Positions 7,425 to 16,819 of a stretch of 64,000 nt of DNA are shown piece after piece. The DNA lies in NCBI RefSeq assembly GCF_003992595.1, contig NZ_RZNA01000003.1, positions 1 through 64,000 of the forward strand. Direction: 5' to 3'. Position 1 is the first letter of the stretch, and the number at the start of each line of letters is the position of its first letter. The DNA comes from Flagellimonas oceanensis. Lineage in GTDB: Bacteria > Bacteroidota > Bacteroidia > Flavobacteriales > Flavobacteriaceae. Both the position numbers and the translations under genes were made by a program. The notes under the pieces were generated by a model. It had not been told where the DNA came from. It saw only the letters and a list, made by a program, of their open reading frames with translations, and did no database searches.

Positions 7425-9221
7425 ATGGAGAAGATCAGGAATTTTTGCATCATTGCACATATAGACCACGGTAAAAGTACCTTGGCAGACCGTTTGTTGG
7501 ATTTTACAGGCTCAGTGACCGAACGCGAAAAACAGGACCAGCTGCTTGACAATATGGACTTGGAGCGCGAACGCGGTATCACGATAAAGAGTCACGCCAT
7601 TCAAATGGATTACGTGCACAATGGAGAAACCTACACCCTTAACCTGATCGACACTCCCGGACACGTCGATTTTTCATATGAGGTTTCCAGATCTATCGCA
7701 GCCTGTGAAGGCGCTCTTTTGGTAGTGGATGCCGCACAGAGTATTCAAGCGCAGACCATTTCCAACCTTTATCTGGCCCTGGAAAACGATTTGGAAATCA
7801 TTCCCGTCCTCAACAAAGTGGATCTCCCAAGTGCCAATCCCGAAGAAGTTACCGATGATATTGTGGACCTTTTGGGCTGCAAACCAGAGGAAGTGATTCC
7901 TGCCAGTGCAAAAACAGGAATAGGTATCGAAGAAATCTTAACGGCCATTATTGAACGCATTCCCCCTCCAAAAGGAAACCGTGACGAGCCGTTACAGGCC
8001 TTGGTCTTTGATTCCGTTTACAACCCATTTAGAGGTGTTGAAACCTATTTTAGGGTAGTCAACGGAGAAATCACAAAAGGACAAAAAATAAAATTCGTTG
8101 CCACGGGCAAATCCTATGACGCGGATGAAATTGGTACATTAAAGTTGACCCAGCATCCCAAAAAGAAGATTTCCACGGGTGATGTGGGTTATTTGATCAC
8201 AGGAATCAAAGACGCTCGCGAAGTAAAAGTGGGGGATACCATTACCGATTCGGCAGAGCCGACCAAAAACCCCATTGGTGGTTTTGAGGATGTAAAGCCT
8301 ATGGTTTTTGCTGGTATCTATCCTGTGGACACCGAAGATTTTGAGGATTTGCGTTCTTCCATGGAAAAACTGCAGTTGAACGATGCTTCTTTGGTCTTTA
8401 CACCTGAGAGCAGTGCTGCTTTGGGCTTTGGTTTCCGTTGTGGGTTCTTGGGAATGTTGCACATGGAAATCATTCAAGAGCGTTTGGAGCGGGAGTTTGA
8501 TATGACCGTGATCACTACCGTGCCCAACGTTAGTTATCATGCCTACACCACCAAAGGTGACCCTGAACCAATCATCGTAAACAACCCAACAGATCTTCCT
8601 GACCCTTCGACCATTGATAGGGTCGAGGAACCATATATTAAGGCCACCATCATCACAAAAGCCGATTTTGTAGGCAACGTGATGTCCCTATGTATTGAAA
8701 AGCGTGGACAAATCGTGAATCAAACGTACTTGACCACAGAGCGGGTGGAGTTGGTTTTTGATATGCCTTTGGCAGAAATCGTTTTTGATTTTTATGATCG
8801 CTTAAAAACGGTTTCCAAAGGATATGCTTCGTTTGATTATTCCCCTATTGGAATGCGTACCTCCAAATTGGTTCGTGTGGATATTTTATTGAATGCACAA
8901 CCTGTGGATGCCCTTTCCGCTCTGGTTCACTTTGACAATGCCTACCATATCGGTAAAAAGATGTGTGAGAAATTGAAAGAATTGATTCCAAGGCAACAGT
9001 TCGACATTCCGATCCAAGCAGCGATTGGTTCCAAGATTATTTCCAGGGAAACCATTAAAGCGTTGCGGAAGGATGTGACCGCTAAATGTTACGGTGGGGA
9101 CATTTCCCGAAAACGTAAATTGCTCGAAAAGCAGAAAAAAGGTAAAAAGCGTATGCGCCAGGTGGGCAATGTGGAAATTCCACAACAAGCTTTCATGGCC
9201 GTGCTAAAACTAAATGATTAA
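7425..9221 (+). CDS. lepA: Elongation factor 4 (LepA) GTPase
   Basis: LepA is a ribosome-bound translational GTPase that acts on stalled or back-translocated ribosomes. The 598-residue product has the full domain order. The G domain shows G1 AHIDHGKS at 11-18, G2 RERGITI, G3 DTPGH and G4 NKVD. Next come beta-barrel domain II, two alpha-beta domains, and the LepA-specific C-terminal domain with [27 protein letters not shown]. Length and start match the family exactly. It stands alone between a divergent outer-membrane gene and a lipoprotein pseudogene on the opposite strand. Confidence 0.97.
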   Translation: MEKIRNFCIIAHIDHGKSTLADRLLDFTGSVTEREKQDQLLDNMDLERERGITIKSHAIQMDYVHNGETYTLNLIDTPGHVDFSYEVSRSIAACEGALLVVDAAQSIQAQTISNLYLALENDLEIIPVLNKVDLPSANPEEVTDDIVDLLGCKPEEVIPASAKTGIGIEEILTAIIERIPPPKGNRDEPLQALVFDSVYNPFRGVETYFRVVNGEITKGQKIKFVATGKSYDADEIGTLKLTQHPKKKISTGDVGYLITGIKDAREVKVGDTITDSAEPTKNPIGGFEDVKPMVFAGIYPVDTEDFEDLRSSMEKLQLNDASLVFTPESSAALGFGFRCGFLGMLHMEIIQERLEREFDMTVITTVPNVSYHAYTTKGDPEPIIVNNPTDLPDPSTIDRVEEPYIKATIITKADFVGNVMSLCIEKRGQIVNQTYLTTERVELVFDMPLAEIVFDFYDRLKTVSKGYASFDYSPIGMRTSKLVRVDILLNAQPVDALSALVHFDNAYHIGKKMCEKLKELIPRQQFDIPIQAAIGSKIISRETIKALRKDVTAKCYGGDISRKRKLLEKQKKGKKRMRQVGNVEIPQQAFMAVLKLND

Positions 9222-9248
9222 CGCCTCCCTTTTTAAATAAAAGTTGTC

Positions 9249-9671
9249 TTAAAACTGTAGTTCGCCAGTATCATATTGACAGGTTATTCCTATAAATTCA
9301 TAGGGGAGATACCCCTCTAATTCGCCCTCTGTGATTGTTTGAGTTATCCTATTCATTGGTAAATTATATGTGCCATCACCATTATCACAAATTGTAAACT
9401 CATTTCCAATTTAGGAGATGCAAGATTCACATCCGTCTTCTTTACAAGATTTATCAACAAACCCTTTAAGAGTGCGCCCATCCAAATCTGATTTAGAGAT
9501 TGTGGTGGTTATACCATAAGCAGTGCTTTCATAGGTTCCATCCCCGTTATCACAAACTTCAAATTTGTTTCCTAGTTCCGAGGTACATGATTCACATTAA
9601 GGCCCATCATCTTTTGAACAGGCGGTCATAAACGCTGCGACCATTGCAGCCACTAGTACAAGTTTTTTCAT
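9249..9671 (-). pseudogene. Cysteine-rich repeat lipoprotein gene with two in-frame TAA codons
   Basis: Read leftwards from an ATG at 9671, a single frame runs 140 codons to TAA at 9249-9251, interrupted only by TAA at codon 25 (9597-9599) and codon 87 (9411-9413). The N-terminus is a clear lipoprotein signal (MKKLVLVAAMVAAFMTACSKDD). The body holds two 55-residue tandem repeats, each starting CESC and containing a FxxCDNGDGTY motif (codons 26-80 and 81-140). There is no frameshift anywhere. At codon 87 the other repeat has GAA, so a single G-to-T change explains the stop. The family is not known to me. It could be a recent pseudogene, a sequencing error (unlikely twice), or stop-codon readthrough; I favour a young pseudogene. 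Confidence 0.75.
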
Positions 9672-9799
9672 GTTTAAATGATTTATATTGGTTAATGAGC
9701 CACCAAAATACTTGTACTAAATCTTTTATTTACCCCTCAATCGATGGATGCCCTATATGAATTGTTGTATCGGAAATATCCCTTTATTTGCTGTTTGCG

Positions 9800-11647
9800 C
9801 TACTCTTCTTCTCCGCCATTTTTCTCAACCTCTAGAATTTTACCAAGGTAAACCAATTTGAAGCCTTCGCCCTTTGGGGTAAAGTCCTTACTGTTGGCTG
9901 GAATAATTTCAATGCTACCATTGGGAGCCTTCGTAAACAACGGAACAATATCACGCTCCTGGTAAGTAATGTCGATAAGTTTATCGTAATGTTCTTTGTC
10001 CTCTAGATCTATTTCATGAATGGTTGGATGCTTACGCACCGTATCCATCAGCTGAATAAAATCGTCCGTGTGGGAAAAGAGACCTTCTTTAGGGTTGTTC
10101 TCTGGATCATTTACCTCTTCGGTGTTCACCAAACGAAACGCACCATTCTCTCCAAACTGTTTCTGGAACTTATTGATGGCAAATTTGTTGATATCCGAGT
10201 TGCCTGTGAGCGCCATCAAATAGCCCATGTCGTTCAACTCGATATTATCGGTAAGCGTATCGGAAAAAATGTTGGCCGTGATAGCTTCCAACCCTAATTT
10301 TTTGGCCTTTTCCACATTGTTCTGGTTGTTATCTATCAAAACAACGTGCCTGTTGTTCTTTCTTAGGTAATTACCAATCAGCCTAGATAGTTTGGATGCA
10401 CCAATAATCAAAATACCTTCGGACTTCTTCAAGAACACCCCTACAAGCTTGGCAAACAATCGGGCTGTAGTGGCATTCAACAATACCGTTCCCAACACGA
10501 TCATAAACACCAAAGGAGTGATATAATCCGCCCCAGGTTCCCCCCTAAGCTTCAATTTAGAGCCAAAAAGGGATGCAATACCTGCAGCAACGATACCTCT
10601 GGGGCCCACCCACCCTATAAAGAGCTTTTCGTTGAACTTTAAATTGGACCCCTGTGAACTCAGAAACACCCCCAAGGGCCTCACAATGAAAACGATTACG
10701 GCAAAAAGTGCTACGGTGTTCCAATTGTATATCAGTTCCATGTCGCTCATGTTGATGTTGGCGGCCAATAGAATAAAAAGTATCGAGATCAAGAGTACAC
10801 TCAAGGATTCTTTGAAATAAAGCAGTTCCTTAATATTGGGCAGGTTCATGTTTCCCATGACCATACCCATGACCACAACGGCCAAAAGCCCTGATTCATG
10901 AGCAAAAAGATCGGATTCCACATAAACCAGAAGTACGGTACTCAAGGAAACCACATTGAGTAAATAGTGTGGGATAAAGTCCTTTTTAATGGCAAACGCA
11001 AGTGCATGGGCAAAAGTGAATCCAAAAGTGGTCCCAAACAGAATAATTTTACCAAACTCAATAAGGGCTGTTTGTGTAAAGGCTTGCCCTTCTCCAACAC
11101 TGATAAACTCAAATACCAATACCGCCACCAATGCGCCAATGGGATCAATGAGGATTCCTTCCCATTTTAATACGGCGGAAACGTCTTTTTTGAGCGGAAT
11201 GTTCCTTAAAATCGGTGTGATTACCGTAGGTCCAGTAACAATGATCAACCCGGAGAACAAGAAGGAAATTTGCCAAGAGAGCCCGAAAATGTAATGGGCC
11301 GCTACCCCAGCACCAAAAAAAGTAACAATGGTCCCGATGGTGATCAATTTGGTAATTACCGGTCCCACGTTGGATATTTCGGCCCTTTTCAACGTCAGTC
11401 CCCCTTCAAAAAGAATGACACTAATGGCCAAGGACACGAAGTAGTATAGCCCTTCTCCTGGAAATAGGCCTTTCTCTCCGTTCCAAATTGGTTCTATAAG
11501 TTTTGATCCGTCTTCGGTATATAAAGTGGCGATGGGGCCCACCAACAATCCAATCAATATCAAAGGCAAAATTGCCGGTAGTTTAAACCGCCAAGCCACC
11601 CATTGAGCAATAATGCCTAGAATTATAATTCCAGCAAGTTCGAGCAT
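9800..11647 (-). CDS. Cation:proton antiporter with C-terminal nucleotide-binding (RCK-type) domain
   Basis: A 615-residue inner-membrane exchanger of the monovalent cation:proton antiporter superfamily (CPA1/NhaP-like). Roughly residues 1-395 form about 12 transmembrane helices, with the family segments ILFEGGLTLKRAEI, SGLIIVTGPTVITPILR and WEGILIDPIGAL. From about residue 410 a Rossmann-fold TrkA/RCK domain begins (GILIIGASKLSRLIGNYLRK) and binds NAD(H) or a similar ligand in related proteins; a probable RCK_C-like end follows. It would export Na+ or K+ in exchange for protons, fitting a salt-adapted cell; the ion is not certain. It has no partner genes. Confidence 0.88.
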   Translation of the reverse strand: MLELAGIIILGIIAQWVAWRFKLPAILPLILIGLLVGPIATLYTEDGSKLIEPIWNGEKGLFPGEGLYYFVSLAISVILFEGGLTLKRAEISNVGPVITKLITIGTIVTFFGAGVAAHYIFGLSWQISFLFSGLIIVTGPTVITPILRNIPLKKDVSAVLKWEGILIDPIGALVAVLVFEFISVGEGQAFTQTALIEFGKIILFGTTFGFTFAHALAFAIKKDFIPHYLLNVVSLSTVLLVYVESDLFAHESGLLAVVVMGMVMGNMNLPNIKELLYFKESLSVLLISILFILLAANINMSDMELIYNWNTVALFAVIVFIVRPLGVFLSSQGSNLKFNEKLFIGWVGPRGIVAAGIASLFGSKLKLRGEPGADYITPLVFMIVLGTVLLNATTARLFAKLVGVFLKKSEGILIIGASKLSRLIGNYLRKNNRHVVLIDNNQNNVEKAKKLGLEAITANIFSDTLTDNIELNDMGYLMALTGNSDINKFAINKFQKQFGENGAFRLVNTEEVNDPENNPKEGLFSHTDDFIQLMDTVRKHPTIHEIDLEDKEHYDKLIDITYQERDIVPLFTKAPNGSIEIIPANSKDFTPKGEGFKLVYLGKILEVEKNGGEEE

Positions 11648-11857
11648 GGTCTAAGTTTTGTGGAAATTTACTGTTTTTCTTTTAGATATTCATTATAGCT
11701 AGAGGTTGTCAAACAGATTGATGGTGCCCTAACCGTTCAAACCTTAGCCGATTTAACGAAACTCATCCTCTTTTTGTTAAAATACGGCCAATATATCTTT
11801 ATTTTTTCGCCATTTGGGTAGTGCTTTTCTTATTTTGCAACCCATTTTACTTTCAGA

Positions 11858-12724
11858 ATGACAATTTATCCCATAGAGACCGGTAATTTTAAGTTGGATG
11901 GTGGTGCCATGTTCGGTGTGGTTCCCAAATCCATTTGGAACAGAACCAACCCTGCGGACAGCAATAACATGATCGACCTTGCTGCACGTTGCCTTTTGAT
12001 AGAAGATGGCGACAGGCTTATTCTAATCGACAATGGACTTGGAAACAAACAATCTGAAAAATTCTTCAGCTACTACTACCTGTGGGGCGACCATTCTTTG
12101 GACAAGTCCTTGAAAAACGCAGGTTTCCATAGAGATGATATTACAGATGTTTTTTTGACCCATTTACATTTTGATCATTGTGGAGGCAGTATTCAATGGA
12201 ACAAGGACCGGACCGGATATGAACCCGCATTTAAAAATGCCAAATTCTGGACCAACAAAGATCATTGGGAATGGGCAACCAAGCCAAATGCAAGGGAAAA
12301 AGCCTCTTTCTTAAAAGAGAACCTTTTACCTATGCAAGAAAGTGGTCAGCTTCATTTTGTGGACCGACAGGAATCCTCCTTTGTTGAAAATTCGGAACTC
12401 GGTTTCGGCATCCACTTTGTGGATGGACACACGGATAAGCAAATGCTTCCCCATTTAACATACAAGGGTAAGACCTTGGTTTTTATTGCTGATTTAATTC
12501 CCACCGTAGGTCACATTCCGCTTCCTTATGTAATGGGATACGATACCCGACCATTACTGACCCTAAAAGAAAAACAATCATTTTTAAATAAAGCCGTGGA
12601 GAACGATTGGCTGCTATTGTTCGAGCACGATGCCCACAATCAAATCTGTTCATTAAAACAGACCGAAAAAGGAGCTCGTTTGGATCAATTGTTTACCTAC
12701 GGAGAACTATTCAAAGTACAATAA
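11858..12724 (+). CDS. MBL-fold metallo-hydrolase
   Basis: A 288-residue cytoplasmic protein of the metallo-beta-lactamase superfamily. The metal-binding motif THLHFDHCGG gives His102, His104, Asp106 and His107; downstream ligands are probably in FVDGHTDKQMLP, in FIADLIP and in LFEHDAHN. The overall pattern resembles the lactonase/YtnP-like branch with an N-terminal strand preceding IDNGLG. The substrate cannot be assigned from sequence. It is followed after 25 bp by a protease gene on the same strand but without obvious functional connection. Confidence 0.88.
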   Translation: MTIYPIETGNFKLDGGAMFGVVPKSIWNRTNPADSNNMIDLAARCLLIEDGDRLILIDNGLGNKQSEKFFSYYYLWGDHSLDKSLKNAGFHRDDITDVFLTHLHFDHCGGSIQWNKDRTGYEPAFKNAKFWTNKDHWEWATKPNAREKASFLKENLLPMQESGQLHFVDRQESSFVENSELGFGIHFVDGHTDKQMLPHLTYKGKTLVFIADLIPTVGHIPLPYVMGYDTRPLLTLKEKQSFLNKAVENDWLLLFEHDAHNQICSLKQTEKGARLDQLFTYGELFKVQ

Positions 12725-12749
12725 CCTCACTTTTTTACATATACATTTT

Positions 12750-14399
12750 ATGAATCGCACATATAATAAACTATCATTCCTATCCGTATCCGCCGCTCTG
12801 TTTTTAATGGGGTGTGGATCAACCGCATTGGTTTCAACCCCTGTTGAGAACATTGATGCTGTTCCCTTAAAAGTTGCCGATCTTACCGAAGCCGAGAAGA
12901 AAAATTGGGGCCACTTGGACCTTATCAAAGACACCATTCCCGGTATGAGCGTGGATAGGGCTTACAATGAAATCATTCAGAATAGAAAGGGAAAAACTAT
13001 AGTAGTTGCCGTTTTGGATTCTGGAATGGACTTGGAACACGAAGATTTAAAAAATGTTCTCTGGACCAATTCCGATGAAATACCCAATAATGGCAAGGAC
13101 GATGATGGCAACGGATATGTGGACGATGTTCACGGTTATAACTTTTTGGGCGATTCTTACAACGAGCAATTGGAATACGTAAGAATGCTTCGTTTGAACA
13201 TCGGGGATGCATCCGAAAGGGCAGAAGCAAGACTTCTGCTTGACAAGGAATACCCGGAAGCTGTTCAGAACAAACAGCAATACGAGCAAATATTCCAAGT
13301 GGTAAAAGGCGCTGATCAGTTGGTAAAAACCGAATTGGGCAAAGAAAGCTACACCAAAGAGGATCTGCTTTCCATCGAACCTAAAACCACGCAAATGGAA
13401 CAAAGTGTTGCCGTTTTGACCCAAATGTTCACCTATGGCGATAGCATTCCTGAAGTTTTGGACGAGCTCGAAGAGGGCATCAAATATTTTACGGAACAGG
13501 CCAATTATAACCTCAACAAAGACTTCAACGGGAGAGCGCCTGTGGGTGACGACCCTTATGATATTTCTGATGTTCCCTATGGCAATGGAAACCCAAAAAA
13601 TCAAGTGGATAGTGAAAGCCACGGCACCCATGTGGCCGGAATCATCGCCGCTAAGCGAAATAACGGAATTGGAATGAACGGTGTGGCCAATAATGTTGAG
13701 ATTATGAGCATTAGAGCCGTTCCCAACGGAGATGAATATGACAAGGACATTGCTTTAGGCATTCGCTATGCGGTTGATAACGGTGCGTCCATAATCAACT
13801 GTAGTTTTGGAAAATCATTCTCCCCAAAAGCCGAATGGGTATACGAAGCCATAAAATATGCGGCTTCCAAAGATGTTTTGATCGTACACGCTGCAGGTAA
13901 TGATGGCGAGGACTTGGAAGACCCTAAAAACAGAAATTACCCCAATGACGATATGGAAGGGGATAGTGAGTTTGTGGACAATATGATAACCGTTGGCGCA
14001 TTGTCCAGCAGTTATGGTTCTGAGATGGTGGCCTCTTTCTCGAATTACGGTAATCAACGTGTTGATGTATTCGCCCCTGGAGCAGAAATTTATTCTTCCA
14101 TGCCCAATAGCGAATATGAATTTCAAGGCGGAACATCAATGGCTGCCCCAGCAGTTGCCGGTGTTGCGGCCCTGATTCGTTCCTTTCATCCAAATTTATC
14201 AGCTTCACAGGTAAAAAATATCATTATGCAGTCCGGTCTTAGAACAAAAACATCGGTGATTGTAGCTGGAGATGAGACCAAAGCCACAACTTTTGACAAA
14301 ATTTCCAAGTCAGGTAAAATGGTAAATGCATATAATGCCTTAATTTTAGCAGATAACATCTCAAAAGGTAAATTGACCTTAGAAACTAACTCAAAATAA
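12750..14399 (+). CDS. Subtilisin-like (S8) serine protease, lipoprotein
   Basis: A 549-residue surface or periplasmic protease with a lipoprotein signal (lipobox ending FLMGC, Cys22). The catalytic triad is visible: Asp90 in VAVLDSGMD, His291 in SHGTHVAG, and Ser463 in GGTSMAAPAVAG, with the oxyanion Asn384 in HAAGNDG. The Asp-to-His spacing is about 200 residues, much longer than in classic subtilisins, because of an acidic, helical insert of about 150 residues; this is seen in several Bacteroidota S8 peptidases. It sits 3 bp before an M1 aminopeptidase gene, so the two are probably cotranscribed and may act together in extracytoplasmic peptide breakdown. Confidence 0.93.
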   Translation: MNRTYNKLSFLSVSAALFLMGCGSTALVSTPVENIDAVPLKVADLTEAEKKNWGHLDLIKDTIPGMSVDRAYNEIIQNRKGKTIVVAVLDSGMDLEHEDLKNVLWTNSDEIPNNGKDDDGNGYVDDVHGYNFLGDSYNEQLEYVRMLRLNIGDASERAEARLLLDKEYPEAVQNKQQYEQIFQVVKGADQLVKTELGKESYTKEDLLSIEPKTTQMEQSVAVLTQMFTYGDSIPEVLDELEEGIKYFTEQANYNLNKDFNGRAPVGDDPYDISDVPYGNGNPKNQVDSESHGTHVAGIIAAKRNNGIGMNGVANNVEIMSIRAVPNGDEYDKDIALGIRYAVDNGASIINCSFGKSFSPKAEWVYEAIKYAASKDVLIVHAAGNDGEDLEDPKNRNYPNDDMEGDSEFVDNMITVGALSSSYGSEMVASFSNYGNQRVDVFAPGAEIYSSMPNSEYEFQGGTSMAAPAVAGVAALIRSFHPNLSASQVKNIIMQSGLRTKTSVIVAGDETKATTFDKISKSGKMVNAYNALILADNISKGKLTLETNSK

Positions 14400-14402
14400 C
14401 CT

Positions 14403-16259
14403 ATGAAGCATTTAAAATCACTCTTTTTCTCCGCTTTTCTTGGAGCAAGTTTTTTCATTACTGCGCAAAACAACGCGTATTGGCAGCAGCATGTGGACTA
14501 TACCATGGATGTGGAGATGGATGTAGAAACATTCCGGTACACCGGCACCCAAAAACTGGTCTATACCAACAATTCCCCGGATGAATTGAGCCGTGTTTTT
14601 TATCATTTGTACTACAATGCCTTCCAGCCCGGAAGTGAAATGGACATAAGGCTCCAGAACATCAAAGACCCTGACAAAAGGATGATGGAAGACGACAAAA
14701 GTAGAATTGCGTCACTATCAGAAACCGAAATAGGATACTTGCATGCAAAATCCCTTACCCAAGATGGCCAACCTGTTACCTTTACTGAAGAAGGAACCAT
14801 TTTGGTGGTAGACTTGGCCAAACCTATCCCTTCTGGAGGAAAAACCACCTTGGAAATGAGGTTTGAGGGGCAAGTTCCCGAACAAATCAGACGTTCTGGT
14901 AGAAACAGTAGAGAGGGTGTGGCACTTTCGATGAGCCAATGGTACCCTAAGCTTTCCGAATACGATTTTGAAGGATGGCACCCCAATCCATACATTGCTC
15001 GTGAATTTCACGGGGTGTGGGGCGATTTTGATGTAAAACTCACATTGGATAAGGATTATACTGTTGGAGGTACGGGTTACCTTCAGAATCCTCAAGAAAT
15101 AGGCCATGGCTATGAAGCCAATGACACCAAGGTAAAAACAAAGGGGAAAACTTTGACCTGGCACTTTAAGGCTCCCAATGTACACGATTTCATGTGGGCC
15201 GCTGACCCAGATTACATCCATGATGTTTATGAGATGGTAGATGGGCCAACGCTTCACTTTTTGTACAAAAACGATCCTGAGATTATTGAGAACTGGAAAA
15301 AGCTTCAGCCCAAAACAGCGGAAGCTATGGCATTCTACAGCAAAAACATAGGGGAATACCCGTACGATCAATACTCTGTCATTCAAGGAGGTGATGGAGG
15401 AATGGAGTATGCCATGAGCACCTTGATTACCGGTGGGCGAAATTTTGGGGGCTTAGTAGGGGTAATGGCCCATGAAATGGCCCACTCTTGGTTTCAACAT
15501 ATATTGGCCACCAATGAGTCCGAGCATGAGTGGATGGATGAAGGCTTCACTTCGTTTATCAGTAGCCTATGTATGAACGAGATAATGGATAGAAACAAGG
15601 AGAATCCCTTCCAAGGATCTTACAGAGGCTATTTTGCCTTGGTCAACTCTGGTTTGGAAATGCCACAAACCACACATGCAGACAGATATACCACCAATTT
15701 TGCCTATAGTGTTGCCGCTTACAGTAAAGGGTCTATTTTCCTTTCCCAGTTGGGTTATATAATCGGTCAGGACAAACTCATGGAGACCATTCATAAATAT
15801 TTTGAGGACTTCAAATTCAAGCACCCTGTTCCGAACGATATCAAAAGAACGGCAGAGAAAGTATCGGGCATGGAGCTTAACTGGTATTTGACCGATTGGG
15901 CACAGACCACCAACACCATTGACTACGGCATTAAAAGCGTTGAAGCAGATGGTGAAAACACCAAGGTTACCATGGAGCGCATCGGAGAAATGCCAATGCC
16001 ATTGGATATTTTGGTCGTTGGCAAAGATGGAACACAGAAAACTTACTATGTACCATTGCGTATGATGTACGGGGAAAAAGACAATCCTTATCCCAACCTA
16101 GAGCGTACCGTTTTGGAAGATTGGCCTTGGGCTTACCCAACATACGAGTTTAGCTTGGATATGCCTTTGGATAATGTAAAAGCCATTATGATCGACCCAT
16201 CGCAATTGATGGCCGATGTAGATGGGGAAAACAATGTATACCAAGCAGAGGAGGAGTAA
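14403..16259 (+). CDS. M1-family metallopeptidase (aminopeptidase)
   Basis: A 618-residue exported zinc aminopeptidase. It has an N-terminal signal peptide (cleavage near ITAQ, residue 22), an M1-type beta-saddle N-domain, the exopeptidase substrate motif GGDGGMEYAMST, and the zinc site HEMAH (357-361) followed by Glu380 in WMDEGF, the exact HExxH-18-E spacing of the family. The usual C-terminal helical ERAP-like domain is absent, as in many Bacteroidota homologues. It lies 3 bp after the S8 protease gene and ends at a strong terminator, so the pair is one operon with a shared role in peptide nutrition or protein turnover in the periplasm. Confidence 0.93.
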   Translation: MKHLKSLFFSAFLGASFFITAQNNAYWQQHVDYTMDVEMDVETFRYTGTQKLVYTNNSPDELSRVFYHLYYNAFQPGSEMDIRLQNIKDPDKRMMEDDKSRIASLSETEIGYLHAKSLTQDGQPVTFTEEGTILVVDLAKPIPSGGKTTLEMRFEGQVPEQIRRSGRNSREGVALSMSQWYPKLSEYDFEGWHPNPYIAREFHGVWGDFDVKLTLDKDYTVGGTGYLQNPQEIGHGYEANDTKVKTKGKTLTWHFKAPNVHDFMWAADPDYIHDVYEMVDGPTLHFLYKNDPEIIENWKKLQPKTAEAMAFYSKNIGEYPYDQYSVIQGGDGGMEYAMSTLITGGRNFGGLVGVMAHEMAHSWFQHILATNESEHEWMDEGFTSFISSLCMNEIMDRNKENPFQGSYRGYFALVNSGLEMPQTTHADRYTTNFAYSVAAYSKGSIFLSQLGYIIGQDKLMETIHKYFEDFKFKHPVPNDIKRTAEKVSGMELNWYLTDWAQTTNTIDYGIKSVEADGENTKVTMERIGEMPMPLDILVVGKDGTQKTYYVPLRMMYGEKDNPYPNLERTVLEDWPWAYPTYEFSLDMPLDNVKAIMIDPSQLMADVDGENNVYQAEEE

Positions 16260-16282
16260 TTCCCTTTTCCTTATAAAATAGC

Positions 16283-16311
16283 AAGGGCGGCCGTTTGTGT
16301 CGCCCTTTTTT
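16283..16311 (+). terminator. Rho-independent terminator after the M1 peptidase gene
   Basis: A 7-bp GC-rich stem AAGGGCG / CGCCCTT (16283-16289 and 16301-16307) with an 11-nt loop is followed by a run of T. It ends the S8-M1 protease operon. Confidence 0.88.
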
Positions 16312-16366
16312 ATTCCATGTAAGATTTATTTAAGTAATTTACCTTTTCAAAGGAGTTATATCTGAA

Positions 16367-16819
16367 ATGCAACGTGAAAAGCCTGGTTTTGAAACAGAAA
16401 AAACACCCCTAAATTTCTCGAAGGGGGTTAATTCTGATTTTTCCTTCCCCAAAAAAGAGAAGCTTACCAATAAAAAACTATTCGAAGCCCTTTTTACCGA
16501 AGGTAAAGCCCTTAAGGAATTTCCTATCAAACTTATTTATCTACCCACCCATTTTGATGATGGCACGCAGGTCAAGGTTGCAGTAGTCGCTCCCAAAAAA
16601 CGCTTTAAAACAGCAGTGGACCGTAACCGTATCAAAAGGTTGCTGCGAGAGGCGTACAGGCTCAACAAGCCCTTGATTTTTAACAACATTGAGGGAAATT
16701 TTGCGTTCATATTTTTATACCTTGGCAAGAAGACACCAACGTTCAATGAAGTGGATACAGCAATGAAAAAGCTGTTACATGCCTTTATAAATATAGAATC
16801 CGATGAAAAGATTGATTAA
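16367..16819 (+). CDS. rnpA: Ribonuclease P protein component
   Basis: The basic protein subunit of RNase P, which cleaves the 5' leader from precursor tRNAs together with the RnpB RNA. The family signature AVDRNRIKRLLREAYR is present, preceded by the conserved AVVAPKKRFK strand. At 150 residues it is longer than the usual 110-130, because of an N-terminal extension of about 30 residues before FPKKEKLTNKKLFEALF; a later start near the FPKKEKL block is possible, but no ATG lies there. The ATG at 16367 follows a rare SD-like AGGAG at 16350-16354. The 3' end overlaps the following protease gene by 17 bp. Confidence 0.93.
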   Translation: MQREKPGFETEKTPLNFSKGVNSDFSFPKKEKLTNKKLFEALFTEGKALKEFPIKLIYLPTHFDDGTQVKVAVVAPKKRFKTAVDRNRIKRLLREAYRLNKPLIFNNIEGNFAFIFLYLGKKTPTFNEVDTAMKKLLHAFINIESDEKID

